From: JBJYIN01 sp046237015
GTDB taxonomy: Bacteria; Pseudomonadota; Gammaproteobacteria; Enterobacterales; Enterobacteriaceae
Length of the DNA: 64,000 nucleotides
Assembly: GCF_046237015.1 (NCBI RefSeq)
Contig: NZ_JBJYIN010000006.1
Span: 211,395-275,394, forward strand
Direction: 5' to 3'
Shown here: in pieces, positions 24,417-33,130 of the stretch
How the letters are laid out: the number at the start of each line of letters is the position of its first letter
How positions within the stretch are numbered: position 1 is the stretch's first letter
Notes under the pieces: generated by a model
Databases searched by the model: none
What the model saw: only the letters and a program-made list of their open reading frames with translations
What the model was told of the DNA's origin: nothing
Made by a program: the position numbers and the translations under genes

Positions 24417-26228
24417 ATGGAGAGTTCTGCGCTACTGACCGCCAGCGTACTATTTTTATTTGTGGCGGTGGTAGCCGTACCGATCGCTGTTCGATTAGGG
24501 ATTGGTGCCGTATTAGGTTATTTGATTGCAGGAATTGCTATCGGCCCTTGGGGATTAGGTTTTATCCGGGACGTTGAAGCAATTCTGCATTTTTCTGAGT
24601 TGGGTGTGGTTTTCCTGATGTTTATCATTGGGTTGGAGCTTAACCCTGGGAAGCTATGGACGTTGCGCCGTTCTATTTTTGGCATCGGTGCCGCTCAGGT
24701 TGGTTTGAGTTCACTGTTCTTAGGTGGCGCTTTATTTCTGACGGATTTTTCATGGCAAGCGGCATTAATTGGCGGCGTGGGGTTGGCGATGTCGTCAACA
24801 GCGATGGCGTTGCAATTGATGCGTGAAAAAGGCATGAACCGCAGTGAATCGGGTCAGTTGGGCTTTTCCGTCTTATTATTTCAGGACTTGGCGGTTATCC
24901 CAGCACTGGCGTTAATCCCTATTTTGGCTGGTGTACAAGGGGATTTTGGCGACTGGGAGCGCATCGGGCTAAAGGTTGCTGCATTTCTGGGTATGTTAAT
25001 CGGTGGACGCTATCTGGTTCGTCCTTTGTTCCGTTTTATCGCCGCATCGGGTGTGCGTGAAGTCTTTACTGCGGCGGCATTATTACTGGTGCTGGGTTCG
25101 GCGCTATTTATGGAAGCATTAGGTTTTTCCATGGCGCTAGGCACCTTTATCGCGGGAATTCTGCTGGCGGAAAGTGAGTACCGTCATGAACTGGAGATCG
25201 CGATTGAGCCGTTCAAAGGGTTGCTGCTGGGACTCTTTTTCATTTCTGTCGGGATGGCGTTGAATCTCGGTATTCTTTACACCCACATTGTAAAAATCAT
25301 GGTTGCCGTGCTGGTGTTGGTTGCGGTCAAAGGCGCTGTTTTATACTTTTTGGCACGACTTAACAGAATGCGGCGTTCCGAACGCTTACAGTTTGCCGGG
25401 GTGTTGAGTCAGGGTGGCGAGTTTGCGTTTGTTCTGTTTTCTGCCGCCTCTGTATTCAACGTACTGAAAGGCGAGCAGTTGCCGTTACTGTTGGTCACCG
25501 TCACGCTATCGATGATGACGACGCCACTGCTGATGCAGATAATCGATCGTATTCTTGAACGCCGCTATAACGTGCAGGATGCGCCGGATGAAAAGCCTTA
25601 TGTCGCAGATGATGAACCCCAGGTCATCGTTGTGGGGTTTGGGCGTTTTGGGCAAGTTATTGGCCGTTTGCTGATGGCAAACAAAATGCGAATTACGGTA
25701 CTGGAACGCGATATCAGCGCCGTGAGCCTAATGAGAAGCTATGGTTATAAGGTGTACTATGGCGATGCGACAGAGTTAGAACTGCTGCGTGCCGCTGGTG
25801 CGGCACAGGCGCAGTCGATCGTTATTACCTGTAATACGCCAGAAGATACCATGGAGATTGTCCATCTGTGCCAGCAGCATTTTCCTCATTTGGAGATTCT
25901 GGCACGGGCGCGTGGGCGCGTTGAAGCGCATGAATTACTCCAGGCGGGCGTAAGACATTTTTCACGCGAAACGTTTTCCAGTGCGTTGGAATTGGGGCGT
26001 AAGGCATTGATGTCTTTGGGCATGCATCCTCATCAGGCATTTCGCGCTCAGCAGCATTTTCGACGTTTGGATATGCGCATGCTGCGTGAATTAATGCCGC
26101 AACTGACGGGCGATGTGGCGCAGATCTCCCGTGTGAAAGAAGCACGTCGCGAGCTGGAAGATATTTTTCAACGGGAAATGCAGCGTGAACGACGTCGGCC
26201 CAGCGTTTGGGATGAGGATGACGAGTAG
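24417..26228 (+). CDS. kefB: Glutathione-gated K+/H+ antiporter KefB
   Basis: Monovalent cation:proton antiporter-2 protein that expels K+ during electrophile stress and acidifies the cytoplasm. The first ~385 residues are membrane spans (for example TASVLFLFVAVVAVPIAVRL). A TrkA-N/RCK domain begins near 402 with VIVVGFGRFGQVIGRLL and includes a glutathione/NAD pocket region (YYGDATELELLRAAGA). The C-terminal tail is charged. The 603-residue length matches E. coli. AGAGGAA in the kefG end serves as its ribosome-binding site. Confidence 0.97.
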   Translation: MESSALLTASVLFLFVAVVAVPIAVRLGIGAVLGYLIAGIAIGPWGLGFIRDVEAILHFSELGVVFLMFIIGLELNPGKLWTLRRSIFGIGAAQVGLSSLFLGGALFLTDFSWQAALIGGVGLAMSSTAMALQLMREKGMNRSESGQLGFSVLLFQDLAVIPALALIPILAGVQGDFGDWERIGLKVAAFLGMLIGGRYLVRPLFRFIAASGVREVFTAAALLLVLGSALFMEALGFSMALGTFIAGILLAESEYRHELEIAIEPFKGLLLGLFFISVGMALNLGILYTHIVKIMVAVLVLVAVKGAVLYFLARLNRMRRSERLQFAGVLSQGGEFAFVLFSAASVFNVLKGEQLPLLLVTVTLSMMTTPLLMQIIDRILERRYNVQDAPDEKPYVADDEPQVIVVGFGRFGQVIGRLLMANKMRITVLERDISAVSLMRSYGYKVYYGDATELELLRAAGAAQAQSIVITCNTPEDTMEIVHLCQQHFPHLEILARARGRVEAHELLQAGVRHFSRETFSSALELGRKALMSLGMHPHQAFRAQQHFRRLDMRMLRELMPQLTGDVAQISRVKEARRELEDIFQREMQRERRRPSVWDEDDE

Positions 26229-26260
26229 ACGAATAATCATGGGGACAGATCGAGACAGTT

Positions 26261-26455
26261 ATGCGTAAACGATTTATTGCAGGAGCAGTTTGCCCCAAAT
26301 GTCAGGCTCAGGATACGCTGGCGGTTGGGCGTGAAGGTGAAACGGAAGTGGTAACTTGCGTAAAATGCGGCTATCACCAACGTCAGTCGGAAACGGCTTC
26401 GGCCTCATCGGAGCGGCCAGCACAGGAAATTATCGGCATTTTTCATCCTGACTGA
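26261..26455 (+). CDS. yheV: Zinc-ribbon protein YheV
   Basis: Small protein of 64 residues with a four-cysteine ribbon: C11 and C14 (AVCPKCQA) and C33 and C36 (TCVKCGY). The end is the conserved EIIGIFHPD. Function unknown. It follows kefB by 32 bases on the same strand, as in E. coli, and may be cotranscribed. Confidence 0.92.
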   Translation: MRKRFIAGAVCPKCQAQDTLAVGREGETEVVTCVKCGYHQRQSETASASSERPAQEIIGIFHPD

Positions 26456-26489
26456 TTTTCAAGACGCTGTTTTATGCTGGCTTGATGCA

Positions 26490-26512
26490 AGAGGCGCTAA
26501 AACAACGCCTCT
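26490..26512. other. Stem-loop between yheV and slyD
   Basis: AGAGGCG pairs with CGCCTCT around a 9-base loop, 35 bases after the yheV stop. No T-run. It may end the kefGB-yheV transcript; this is inference. Confidence 0.4.
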
Positions 26513-26647
26513 CTGGAATAAGTTTGCCGAAGATGGGGACGATGCTCATCATGAAAAGTGCCTGACGTTTTTTGATTCCAGACGGTACATAGGGACATTT
26601 TTCAGCTACAATTTGCGCCAGTTTGATTTCCAACGCTAGGAGATATC

Positions 26648-27226
26648 ATGAAAGTAGCAAAAGATCTGGTGGTCAGTCTGGCCTATCAGGTACGTACAGA
26701 AGACGGTGTGTTGGTTGATGAGTCTCCGGTGAGCGCGCCGTTGGACTATCTGCATGGTCATGGCTCGCTGATTTCCGGTCTGGAAAATGCGCTGGAAGGC
26801 CGTGCCGCAGGCGAACGCTTCGATGTGAAAATAGAGTCTAACGATGCCTACGGCAACTATGATGAAAATCTGGTTCAACGTGTACCGAAAGATGTTTTCA
26901 TGGGCGTTGACGAGCTCCAGGTTGGCATGCGTTTTCTGGCTGAAACGGACCAGGGTCCAGTACCAGTTGAAATTACAGAAGTGGAAGACGATCACGTTGT
27001 TGTTGATGGCAACCATATGCTGGCAGGTCAGAACCTGAGCTTCAATGTTGAAGTGATCGCGATCCGTGAAGCGACCGAAGAAGAACTGGCTCACGGTCAT
27101 GTTCATGGTGAGCACGATCATGAACATGGCGATGGTTGCTGTGGCGGCCATGGTCACGATCATGAGCACGGACACGAACACGGTAAAGGTGGTTGCGGCG
27201 GTCATGGTGGCTGTGGCTGCCATTGA
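26648..27226 (+). CDS. slyD: FKBP-type isomerase and metallochaperone SlyD
   Basis: Cytoplasmic peptidyl-prolyl isomerase and chaperone that also binds nickel for hydrogenase maturation. FKBP segments (HGHGSLISGLENALEGRAAG, with GNYDENLVQRVPKDVF) flank an insert-in-flap chaperone domain (about 75-125). From about 148 the tail is a His/Cys/Gly metal sponge (HVHGEHDHEHGDGCCGGHG, ending GGCGCH). The 192-residue length is close to E. coli (196). AGGAG precedes the start. Confidence 0.97.
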   Translation: MKVAKDLVVSLAYQVRTEDGVLVDESPVSAPLDYLHGHGSLISGLENALEGRAAGERFDVKIESNDAYGNYDENLVQRVPKDVFMGVDELQVGMRFLAETDQGPVPVEITEVEDDHVVVDGNHMLAGQNLSFNVEVIAIREATEEELAHGHVHGEHDHEHGDGCCGGHGHDHEHGHEHGKGGCGGHGGCGCH

Positions 27227-27247
27227 TTAACCGTCACTGGTAAAAGA

Positions 27248-27284
27248 AAACCTCAGTCTGATATTTGTCACCTGAGGTTTTTTT
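27248..27284. terminator. slyD / slyX bidirectional terminator
   Basis: AAACCTCAG and CTGAGGTTT form a 9-bp stem around 15 bases, with a T-run on the plus strand and an A-rich upstream flank that gives T-rich sequence on the minus strand. It lies between convergent slyD and slyX. Confidence 0.85.
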
Positions 27285-27317
27285 GTGTCTGATTTTCGTA
27301 GGACGAGGCTGTTCGTT

Positions 27318-27536
27318 TTAGTAATGTGGCGGTGGTGTTTCTTCCGATTGTGGCGCGACAAGTGATGTCTGCTGAGTTCGCAATCGTTCCGTTAATAGGC
27401 GCATTTGTTCGCGTAAGCGGCTAATCTCGCGCTCATGTTGAATGACCGTTTGGTTTAGCTCTTCTATCGTTAATTCCTGAAAGGCTTGGCGGCTCTCCAA
27501 CTGTTCGAGCCGTTCTTCGAGTGATGATGGTGACAT
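27318..27536 (-). CDS. slyX: Coiled-coil protein SlyX
   Basis: 72-residue protein predicted to be almost entirely coiled coil (LEERLEQLESRQAFQELTIE, then a further heptad stretch), ending in the conserved ETPPPHY. Function unknown. AGGGG lies about 8 bases before the ATG. Convergent with slyD, divergent from fkpA, as in E. coli. Confidence 0.92.
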   Translation of the reverse strand: MSPSSLEERLEQLESRQAFQELTIEELNQTVIQHEREISRLREQMRLLTERLRTQQTSLVAPQSEETPPPHY

Positions 27537-27582
27537 CGATATTCCCCTTACTTCTTGTTACCCGCGAGTGTGTCAGAAAGCG

Positions 27583-27610
27583 GAAACTTCTGGTAGTAAA
27601 AATGGTCGGA
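27583..27610 (+). promoter_or_regulatory. Possible sigma-E promoter of fkpA
   Basis: GAAACTT, a spacer of exactly 16 bases, then TCGGA. The sigma-E consensus is GGAACTT-N15/16-TCTGA, so there is one mismatch in each element. fkpA is a sigma-E regulon member in E. coli. The leader would be about 300 bases, longer than expected, which lowers confidence. Confidence 0.4.
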
Positions 27611-27827
27611 ATAAAACGTAATAGGCGACGTTCGTGGGAACGCGACCTAAAGATAAGCGCTTTTTCATTTGGTGATTCGCTTTTGGGATCTGGATAGTTT
27701 CAGCGACTTAAACATTGTTGCAGGCATTTTTACATTGGGCCACTCAGTCCGTTTTTTCCTAAATGTTGCTGTGTGCAACTAAAAATGATTTATGGCGTTT
27801 TTTATCAAAAGTTTGTTGTGAGCGTCG

Positions 27828-27857
27828 TTGTGTTGTCTTCGCTCGCACAGTTATAGT
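27828..27857 (+). promoter_or_regulatory. Possible sigma-70 promoter of fkpA
   Basis: TTGTGT, 18-base spacer, TATAGT, ending 59 bases before the fkpA start. Fair match to the consensus and good position. Confidence 0.4.
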
Positions 27858-27916
27858 AGTCACGAACTTATTTTAATGATGGCTGGAGCGCGTTGTTCCA
27901 GATGCTGGAGAGATGG

Positions 27917-28732
27917 ATGAAATCACTGTTTAAAGTAACACTGTTAGCGACGACGATGGCCCTGACTTTGAACGCAGGCCAGGTTCTGGCAGCAGAGAAA
28001 GCGCAGGCGTCTGATAGTACCGCGACAGCCAAATTCAAGAATGATGAACAAGCCGTTGCTTATGCTCTAGGCGCATCCTTAGGGCGTTACATGGATAACT
28101 CTCTGAAAGAGCAGGAAAAAATCGGCATCAAGCTGGACAAGGAACAATTGATCGCGGGTGTTCTGGATGCGTTTGCTGATAAGAGTAAGCTGGACGATGA
28201 AGAGATCGAGAAAACGCTGCAAGGCTTTGAAGGAAAAGTAAAAGCAGCGGCTGAAGCCAAAGTGAAGCAGGATGCGAAGGATAACGAAGATAAAGGTACC
28301 AAGTATCGCGATACTTTCGCCAAAGAAAAAGGCGTGAAGAAAACGGCGTCTGGCCTGTTGTATCAAGTTGAGAAAGAAGGTAGCGGTAACGCGCCGAAAG
28401 ACAGCGATACCGTGGTCGTCAACTATAAAGGCACGTTGGTAGACGGTAGCGAGTTTGATAGTTCTTACAAACGTAGTGAACCGCTTTCTTTCCGTCTGGA
28501 CGGTGTGATCCCAGGTTGGACTGAAGGTTTGAAACACGTGAAGAAAGGCGGCAAAATCAAACTGGTTATCCCACCGGCGTTAGCATACGGTGAAACAGGG
28601 GTTCCGGGAATTCCTGCCAACTCCACGCTGGTGTTTGACGTTGAACTGCTGGATATTAAGTCTGAAGCCGATGTTAAAGCGGCTGATGATGCAAAAGCGG
28701 AAAAACCAGCCGCAGAGAAAAACGCTCAGTAA
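27917..28732 (+). CDS. fkpA: Periplasmic FKBP-type isomerase FkpA
   Basis: Periplasmic chaperone and prolyl isomerase, part of the envelope-stress response. Signal peptide: KSLFKVTLLATTMALTLNAG with cleavage near VLA. The N-terminal dimerisation helices (about 40-130) are rich in Lys/Glu. The FKBP domain has VVNYKGTLVDGSEFDSSYKR, GVIPGWTEGLKHVKKGGKIK and the YGETGVPGIPANSTLVFDVE end. The C-terminal tail is Ala/Lys-rich. ATG at 27917 (271 residues) has GGAGA 5 bases upstream and places the signal peptide at the very start; an ATG at 27893 is less likely. Confidence 0.95.
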   Translation: MKSLFKVTLLATTMALTLNAGQVLAAEKAQASDSTATAKFKNDEQAVAYALGASLGRYMDNSLKEQEKIGIKLDKEQLIAGVLDAFADKSKLDDEEIEKTLQGFEGKVKAAAEAKVKQDAKDNEDKGTKYRDTFAKEKGVKKTASGLLYQVEKEGSGNAPKDSDTVVVNYKGTLVDGSEFDSSYKRSEPLSFRLDGVIPGWTEGLKHVKKGGKIKLVIPPALAYGETGVPGIPANSTLVFDVELLDIKSEADVKAADDAKAEKPAAEKNAQ

Positions 28733-28755
28733 TGACGAATACCGAATGATGCATG

Positions 28756-28782
28756 AACCGCAGGTTATCCCTGCGGTTTTTT
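28756..28782 (+). terminator. fkpA terminator
   Basis: AACCGCAG and CTGCGGTT form an 8-bp stem with a 7-base loop and a T-run, 23 bases after the fkpA stop and just before convergent pmrB. Confidence 0.9.
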
Positions 28783-28805
28783 GTGTCAGGGAACCAGACT
28801 CTCGT

Positions 28806-29924
28806 CTATTGTTTGCCGCTGGGAGCATTGGGCATGGAGACTGACGGATTATCCAGCATGATAAATACCACCCGGGCGAGAGTGCCTGAGCTTTCCGTGC
28901 GGTTGCAGAGGAATAGCTGACCGTTATGCAATTGGGCGATCCGTGTAACAATACTGAGCCCAAGGCCGATACCGCCGTAACGACTATCCATCCGGACAAA
29001 TGCTTTACTTAATTCGCCAACCTTGCCCTCTTCAATGCCAGGCCCTTGATCTTCTACTTGTAATTCAATGTGTTCATGTGTATTCAGCCGAACGGTTATC
29101 GTGCTGTGCTCTGGGCTGTAGCGATAGGCATTTTCGACCAGATTACGCAATAACATCTGCAATAGTATCGCATCACCATGCATGATGTGGTCGTTTGTGG
29201 ATAGCTCCCACGCCAGCGTTTGCTGACGTGTAGACACCATTTCCTGTAGTTCACCCTGTATGGGAGAGATGATGTCTTTCAGTAACGAGATGTTTTGATA
29301 CTGGCCGGCAGAGAAATCCTGCCCGGCTCGGGCAAGCAATAATAACTGTTCGATAGTTTTCGTCATTTGATCAATGCGATTGAGCAGCGGCTGGCAATCA
29401 ATATGGTGTCTCTGCTCGTGTAACTCCAAATGGAGGCGTATGCCCGCTAGTGGTGTGCGCAGTTCGTGAGCCACATCGGCAGTAAATTGTCTGTCGCGTT
29501 TTAAAGTTTCGTCCAGGCGTTGAAATAGCAGATTGATGGCGCTTGTCACAGCAGCGATCTCCTGTATGTCACTTTGCTGCGGTAGAGGTTCCAGGTTTTC
29601 TGCCGTACGATTTTTCAACTCTTCCTGTAGATGTGAAAGTGGGCGAGTTATCCAACTGACGGCTTGAAAGCATAAAACCAATGTGGCAATAACCATGACA
29701 AAGCTAGGGATACTGAGTGATGCAATCGCCTCATTAATTTCTTGATTGATTTTTCTGTTTTGAGCTTGCGCGCTGAGGGTTTTATCAACCAGCAATCCAA
29801 TCTGTTCTTCACTTTCATGCCACAGCCATAGCACGCTGATTAACTGGCAAACCAGAAGAATGCCACCCAGCGTTAATATGAGCCGACGACGCATACTGGT
29901 GGTGCCGGGGGCATTGCTTTTCAT
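28806..29924 (-). CDS. pmrB: Sensor histidine kinase PmrB (BasS)
   Basis: Membrane sensor of Fe(III), Al(III) and acid pH that phosphorylates PmrA. TM1 is about 15-35 and TM2 about 72-93. The short periplasmic loop holds two ExxE motifs, at 37-40 (ESEE) and 62-65 (EINE), the iron-binding pattern known for Salmonella PmrB. HAMP follows near 94-140, then the H-box DVAHELRTPLAG with H153, the N-box LRNLVENAYRYSP, and G-boxes DQGPGIEEG and GGIGLGLSIV. It has 372 residues. The start overlaps the pmrA stop by 4 bases. Confidence 0.93.
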   Translation of the reverse strand: MKSNAPGTTSMRRRLILTLGGILLVCQLISVLWLWHESEEQIGLLVDKTLSAQAQNRKINQEINEAIASLSIPSFVMVIATLVLCFQAVSWITRPLSHLQEELKNRTAENLEPLPQQSDIQEIAAVTSAINLLFQRLDETLKRDRQFTADVAHELRTPLAGIRLHLELHEQRHHIDCQPLLNRIDQMTKTIEQLLLLARAGQDFSAGQYQNISLLKDIISPIQGELQEMVSTRQQTLAWELSTNDHIMHGDAILLQMLLRNLVENAYRYSPEHSTITVRLNTHEHIELQVEDQGPGIEEGKVGELSKAFVRMDSRYGGIGLGLSIVTRIAQLHNGQLFLCNRTESSGTLARVVFIMLDNPSVSMPNAPSGKQ

Positions 29925-30589
29925 GCATGTTCGCTCTTTGTTAATACATAACCAAAGCCGCGTAAGGTTCGTATGCGGTCTTTACCAATTTTCTGGCGCA
30001 GATTATGAATGTGTACCTCAAGTGAATTTGATGAGGGATCGTCTTTCCAGTTATAGATATCCTGGTGTAGTACCTCACGATGAACCTGAATACCAGCCTT
30101 TAAGATGAGCCGTGACAGAATAGCGAATTCCTTGGGCGTCAACACGACGAGCTTGCCGTCAACACTCACCTGTTGATTGTTGAGATCCAGCGTAATGTTA
30201 TCAACCTGTATATGGCTATGACCCGCTCCTTGGTGCCGACGAATGAGGGCCCTGACTCGGGCTTGTAACTCCGTCAGAGCAAAAGGCTTGATGAGATAGT
30301 CATCAGCCCCGACATCTAGCCCATTGACACGATCGGTAACGGTATCACGGGCAGTTAAAATGAGGACCGGTTGTTGGTACTGATTTTTACGCCAGCGGGA
30401 TAACAGGTGCAGACCATCATCATCCGGTAAGCCGAGATCCAGGATGATAAGACTATAGTGCGCGCTTCCAATTAAGGCATCGGCTTCTTTGGCTGTTCCG
30501 ACACAATCGCAGGTATAGCCTTCGTGCGTCAGTGCTAGCATTAGCCCTTCTTGCAATAGCTTGTCATCTTCAACAATCAATAGTTTCAT
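29921..30589 (-). CDS. pmrA: Response regulator PmrA (BasR)
   Basis: OmpR/PhoB-family regulator that activates lipid A modification genes. The receiver domain has EDDKLLQEG at the N-terminus, phospho-acceptor D51 in LIILDLGLPDDDG, and the Thr/Lys switch TARDTV and LIKPFALTEL. The C-terminal winged helix includes VLTPKEFAILSRLILKAG and NSLEVHIHNLRQKIG. The start at MKLLIVED (30589) is chosen, giving 222 residues and a 4-base overlap with eptA; a further-upstream ATG would overlap eptA more and extend past the family start. Confidence 0.94.
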   Translation of the reverse strand: MKLLIVEDDKLLQEGLMLALTHEGYTCDCVGTAKEADALIGSAHYSLIILDLGLPDDDGLHLLSRWRKNQYQQPVLILTARDTVTDRVNGLDVGADDYLIKPFALTELQARVRALIRRHQGAGHSHIQVDNITLDLNNQQVSVDGKLVVLTPKEFAILSRLILKAGIQVHREVLHQDIYNWKDDPSSNSLEVHIHNLRQKIGKDRIRTLRGFGYVLTKSEHA

Positions 30590-32232
30590 GATGCACTGCC
30601 TTGGCATGGCCGGATAATATCTAACTGTTGATGGTATTCCGTTGTCTCAATGTTAAACATCCCCAGTATGGTATGGAAAAGATTATCTTGCGAATAGGCG
30701 TTTTGCTTCGCATTATTGCGTAAGCAGTTTTCTTTGATTGAAAATTGTTTCTGATAGTCTTCTGAGAACCACATGAGCATCGGAACATGCGTCTGTTGCT
30801 CGGGCGCGATAGAATAAGGCATGCTGTGGAGATAAATACCTTTCTCCCCCAACGACTCTCCGTGGTCAGACAGATAAACGAGCGCCGTATTAAATTTATC
30901 CTGACGAGATTTTAATAAGTTAATGGCTTTATCCAGAATGTAATCGGCGTACAAAATAGTATTGTCATATGTGTTTTCCAATTCTTCTTGAGAACAGGTC
31001 TGAATCTGATTGGTATCACAGGATGGCGTGAATTTTTTAAAAGTGTCAGGATAGCGCTGATAATAACTTGGGCCATGGCTTCCCATGGTATGCAAAACGA
31101 TAATGCCATCGTTATCGAGCTTATTGATGTAGTTATCCAGATCGTGAAAGAGTGCTTCGTCGTAGCAGTTACCACCTGAGCACAAATTCGGCAATTTTAA
31201 ATCTGTAATATTTACCGTTGGGACTCGAGAACAAACATCTTTACAGCCGCCATCATTTTCATGCCAAAGTACATCTACTTTGGCGCGTTGTAATATATCC
31301 AGTAACCCTTCCTGATGGCTTGCCAATCCTCCATCAAACCCTTGGCGAGGCATGTTAGAAAACATGCAGGGGACAGAAACACCCGTTGATGTACCGCAAG
31401 ACACGGTGTTATCAAAGTAAATGACATTGTTTTTTGCCAGTTTTGGATTGGTTTCCTTCGTGTATCCCCCCAGCGAAAAATTTTGTGCACGGGATGTTTC
31501 GCCAATAACCAGGATAACCAGATTCTTTTTCCCATTTGCCTGCTGTAATGTTTTCTTATGGGCATCCAGACCGATTTTGACCAGTGGCAAATTGGCCAAT
31601 GCGTTGTGTTTGTAATAAGAAAGAGACGCCGCGACGATATTGCTCGGGGTTATTGATTTCACCAGTTCCTTATTATTCCGCATAAGAGAGGCGTAATCTT
31701 TATAGAAGAAAACAGCGATAATTAAAATTGAAAATAGGGAGGCGAGGATGAGAAGAATACGTATTCCGATCGCCGTGATATTAAAGTGTATCGGTTTTAT
31801 TTTCACCCAAACGGCGAAAATAGAGGGAATAACCCCAAGAGTAAATAGCCACAGGATAAACTGCGGAGTGATTAACGATAAGGACTCACTAACCGTTGTT
31901 TCAATAATATTCTGAACCATCGTCCGGTCTATCACGATGCCGTAATTCAGCATAAAGTACTGCGCAGAGGCACCAGTGAGTAAAAAGAAAATGATGATGG
32001 ACTGACACAAGTAAGGGACGGCGAGTAGAGTAAAGACGATATTCAATACAGCGAAAATAACGACAGGCATACTCAGGAAGAACAAGACATTTACCCCACT
32101 TGCCATATCTAGCAAGTGTAGCGTTTGACGATAATAGGCAATGTTATGTGCGATAGTGATGAATGCGGAAAAAATCAGTACAAACGTTAGGCTGCTCCAG
32201 CGTGGCCTGCTTAGCAGAATCCCATTTTTCAT
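30586..32232 (-). CDS. eptA: Lipid A phosphoethanolamine transferase
   Basis: Inner-membrane enzyme that adds phosphoethanolamine to lipid A, reducing the surface charge seen by cationic peptides. The first ~180 residues contain about five membrane spans. The periplasmic sulfatase-like domain has the zinc-ligand motif VIGETSRAQNFSLGGY (E245) and the catalytic Thr in SCGTSTGVSVPCMFS (T281), with further metal ligands in YLSDHGESLGE and LHSMPYSIAP. It has 548 residues. It heads an eptA-pmrA-pmrB operon (also called pmrCAB) with a PmrA box upstream, so it is probably autoregulated. Confidence 0.94.
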   Translation of the reverse strand: MKNGILLSRPRWSSLTFVLIFSAFITIAHNIAYYRQTLHLLDMASGVNVLFFLSMPVVIFAVLNIVFTLLAVPYLCQSIIIFFLLTGASAQYFMLNYGIVIDRTMVQNIIETTVSESLSLITPQFILWLFTLGVIPSIFAVWVKIKPIHFNITAIGIRILLILASLFSILIIAVFFYKDYASLMRNNKELVKSITPSNIVAASLSYYKHNALANLPLVKIGLDAHKKTLQQANGKKNLVILVIGETSRAQNFSLGGYTKETNPKLAKNNVIYFDNTVSCGTSTGVSVPCMFSNMPRQGFDGGLASHQEGLLDILQRAKVDVLWHENDGGCKDVCSRVPTVNITDLKLPNLCSGGNCYDEALFHDLDNYINKLDNDGIIVLHTMGSHGPSYYQRYPDTFKKFTPSCDTNQIQTCSQEELENTYDNTILYADYILDKAINLLKSRQDKFNTALVYLSDHGESLGEKGIYLHSMPYSIAPEQQTHVPMLMWFSEDYQKQFSIKENCLRNNAKQNAYSQDNLFHTILGMFNIETTEYHQQLDIIRPCQGSAS

Positions 32233-32291
32233 AAAGCGTCTCTTTGGTATCTATGTGCAATATCAATAGCGACGCATCCTAGTGAGGTTAA

Positions 32292-32308
32292 ATTAAAGCA
32301 ACCTTAAG
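32292..32308 (-). promoter_or_regulatory. PmrA box upstream of eptA
   Basis: On the minus strand CTTAAG-GTTGC-TTTAAT matches the PmrA consensus YTTAAK-N5-YTTAAK at every defined position. It lies 60 bp before the eptA start, so PmrA is expected to activate its own operon. Confidence 0.75.
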
Positions 32309-32407
32309 AACGGGGCCCGTTAAATTCAGGGACGAGAGAGTGGACATTTGCTAAACTATGTCCCTTGTCAATACAATAAATAGATGATGTTGAGGGTGGT
32401 GTCTGCC

Positions 32408-33130
32408 ATGTCCAATTCGCTTGTGTCTGGCGAATCTTATGACCTTGATTTGCTGGATGAACGTCCGTTTAACCAGACGGATTATGAGATCCTGAAATCG
32501 TATGAAGCAGTGGTCGATGGTTTGGCCATGTTAATCGGTGAGCATTGCGAGATAGTGTTGCATTCTCTCGAAGATCTTAAATGCTCTGCCGTGCGGATTG
32601 CTAATGGTGAACATACCGGCAGGAAAATCGGTTCCCCCATCACTGACCTTGCATTGCGTATGTTGCACGATATGGCTGGAGAGGATAGCAGTGTATCCAA
32701 GGCCTATTTCACTCGTGCGAAAAGTGGCGTATTGATGAAATCTGTCACTATCGCAATCCGTAACCGCGATCAGCGCGTTATTGGTCTGTTGTGTATTAAC
32801 ATGAACCTGGACGTTCCTTTCTCACAGATTGTTCAGACGTTCATCCCCCCTGAAATGCATGAAGTTGCATCGTCGGTCAATTTTGCGTCTTCGGTAGACG
32901 ATCTCGTCGCTCAAACGCTGGAATTTTCCATCGAGGAAGTAAATGCCGATCGCAACGTGTCTAATAATGCGAAAAACAGACAAATCGTGCTTAGCCTGTA
33001 TGAAAAAGGGATCTTTGATATCAAAGATGCGATTAATCAGGTTGCTGAACGTCTGAATATTTCCAAGCACACGGTTTACCTTTATATCCGCCAGTTTAAA
33101 AGCGGTGACTTCAGTGGGCACGATCGCTGA
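32408..33130 (+). CDS. yheO: YheO-family transcriptional regulator
   Basis: Predicted DNA-binding regulator of 240 residues with an N-terminal PAS-like YheO domain (SYEAVVDGLAMLIGEHCEIV, GRKIGSPITDLALRMLHDM) and a C-terminal helix-turn-helix (LYEKGIFDIKDAINQVAERL, SKHTVYLYIRQFKSG). Effector and targets are unknown; the DauR branch of this family senses D-arginine. The start at MSNSLVSG (32408) gives the E. coli length. The stop overlaps the tusD start by one base (TGATG), linking it to tRNA thiolation. Confidence 0.92.
   Translation: MSNSLVSGESYDLDLLDERPFNQTDYEILKSYEAVVDGLAMLIGEHCEIVLHSLEDLKCSAVRIANGEHTGRKIGSPITDLALRMLHDMAGEDSSVSKAYFTRAKSGVLMKSVTIAIRNRDQRVIGLLCINMNLDVPFSQIVQTFIPPEMHEVASSVNFASSVDDLVAQTLEFSIEEVNADRNVSNNAKNRQIVLSLYEKGIFDIKDAINQVAERLNISKHTVYLYIRQFKSGDFSGHDR

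Larger units (their letters stand above)
27537..27916. other. Divergent slyX / fkpA region
   Basis: 380 bases without a gene. Contains a sigma-E-like promoter (27583-27610) and a sigma-70-like promoter (27828-27857) both pointing to fkpA, separated by T-rich sequence. The slyX promoter should also lie near 27550-27650 on the minus strand but is not obvious. Confidence 0.6.

Noticed and set aside
26636..27223. Long antisense open frame opposite slyD
   Set aside because: It is a mirror of the slyD codon pattern and has Met/Thr/Ala low complexity. It has no ribosome-binding site or recognisable domain.
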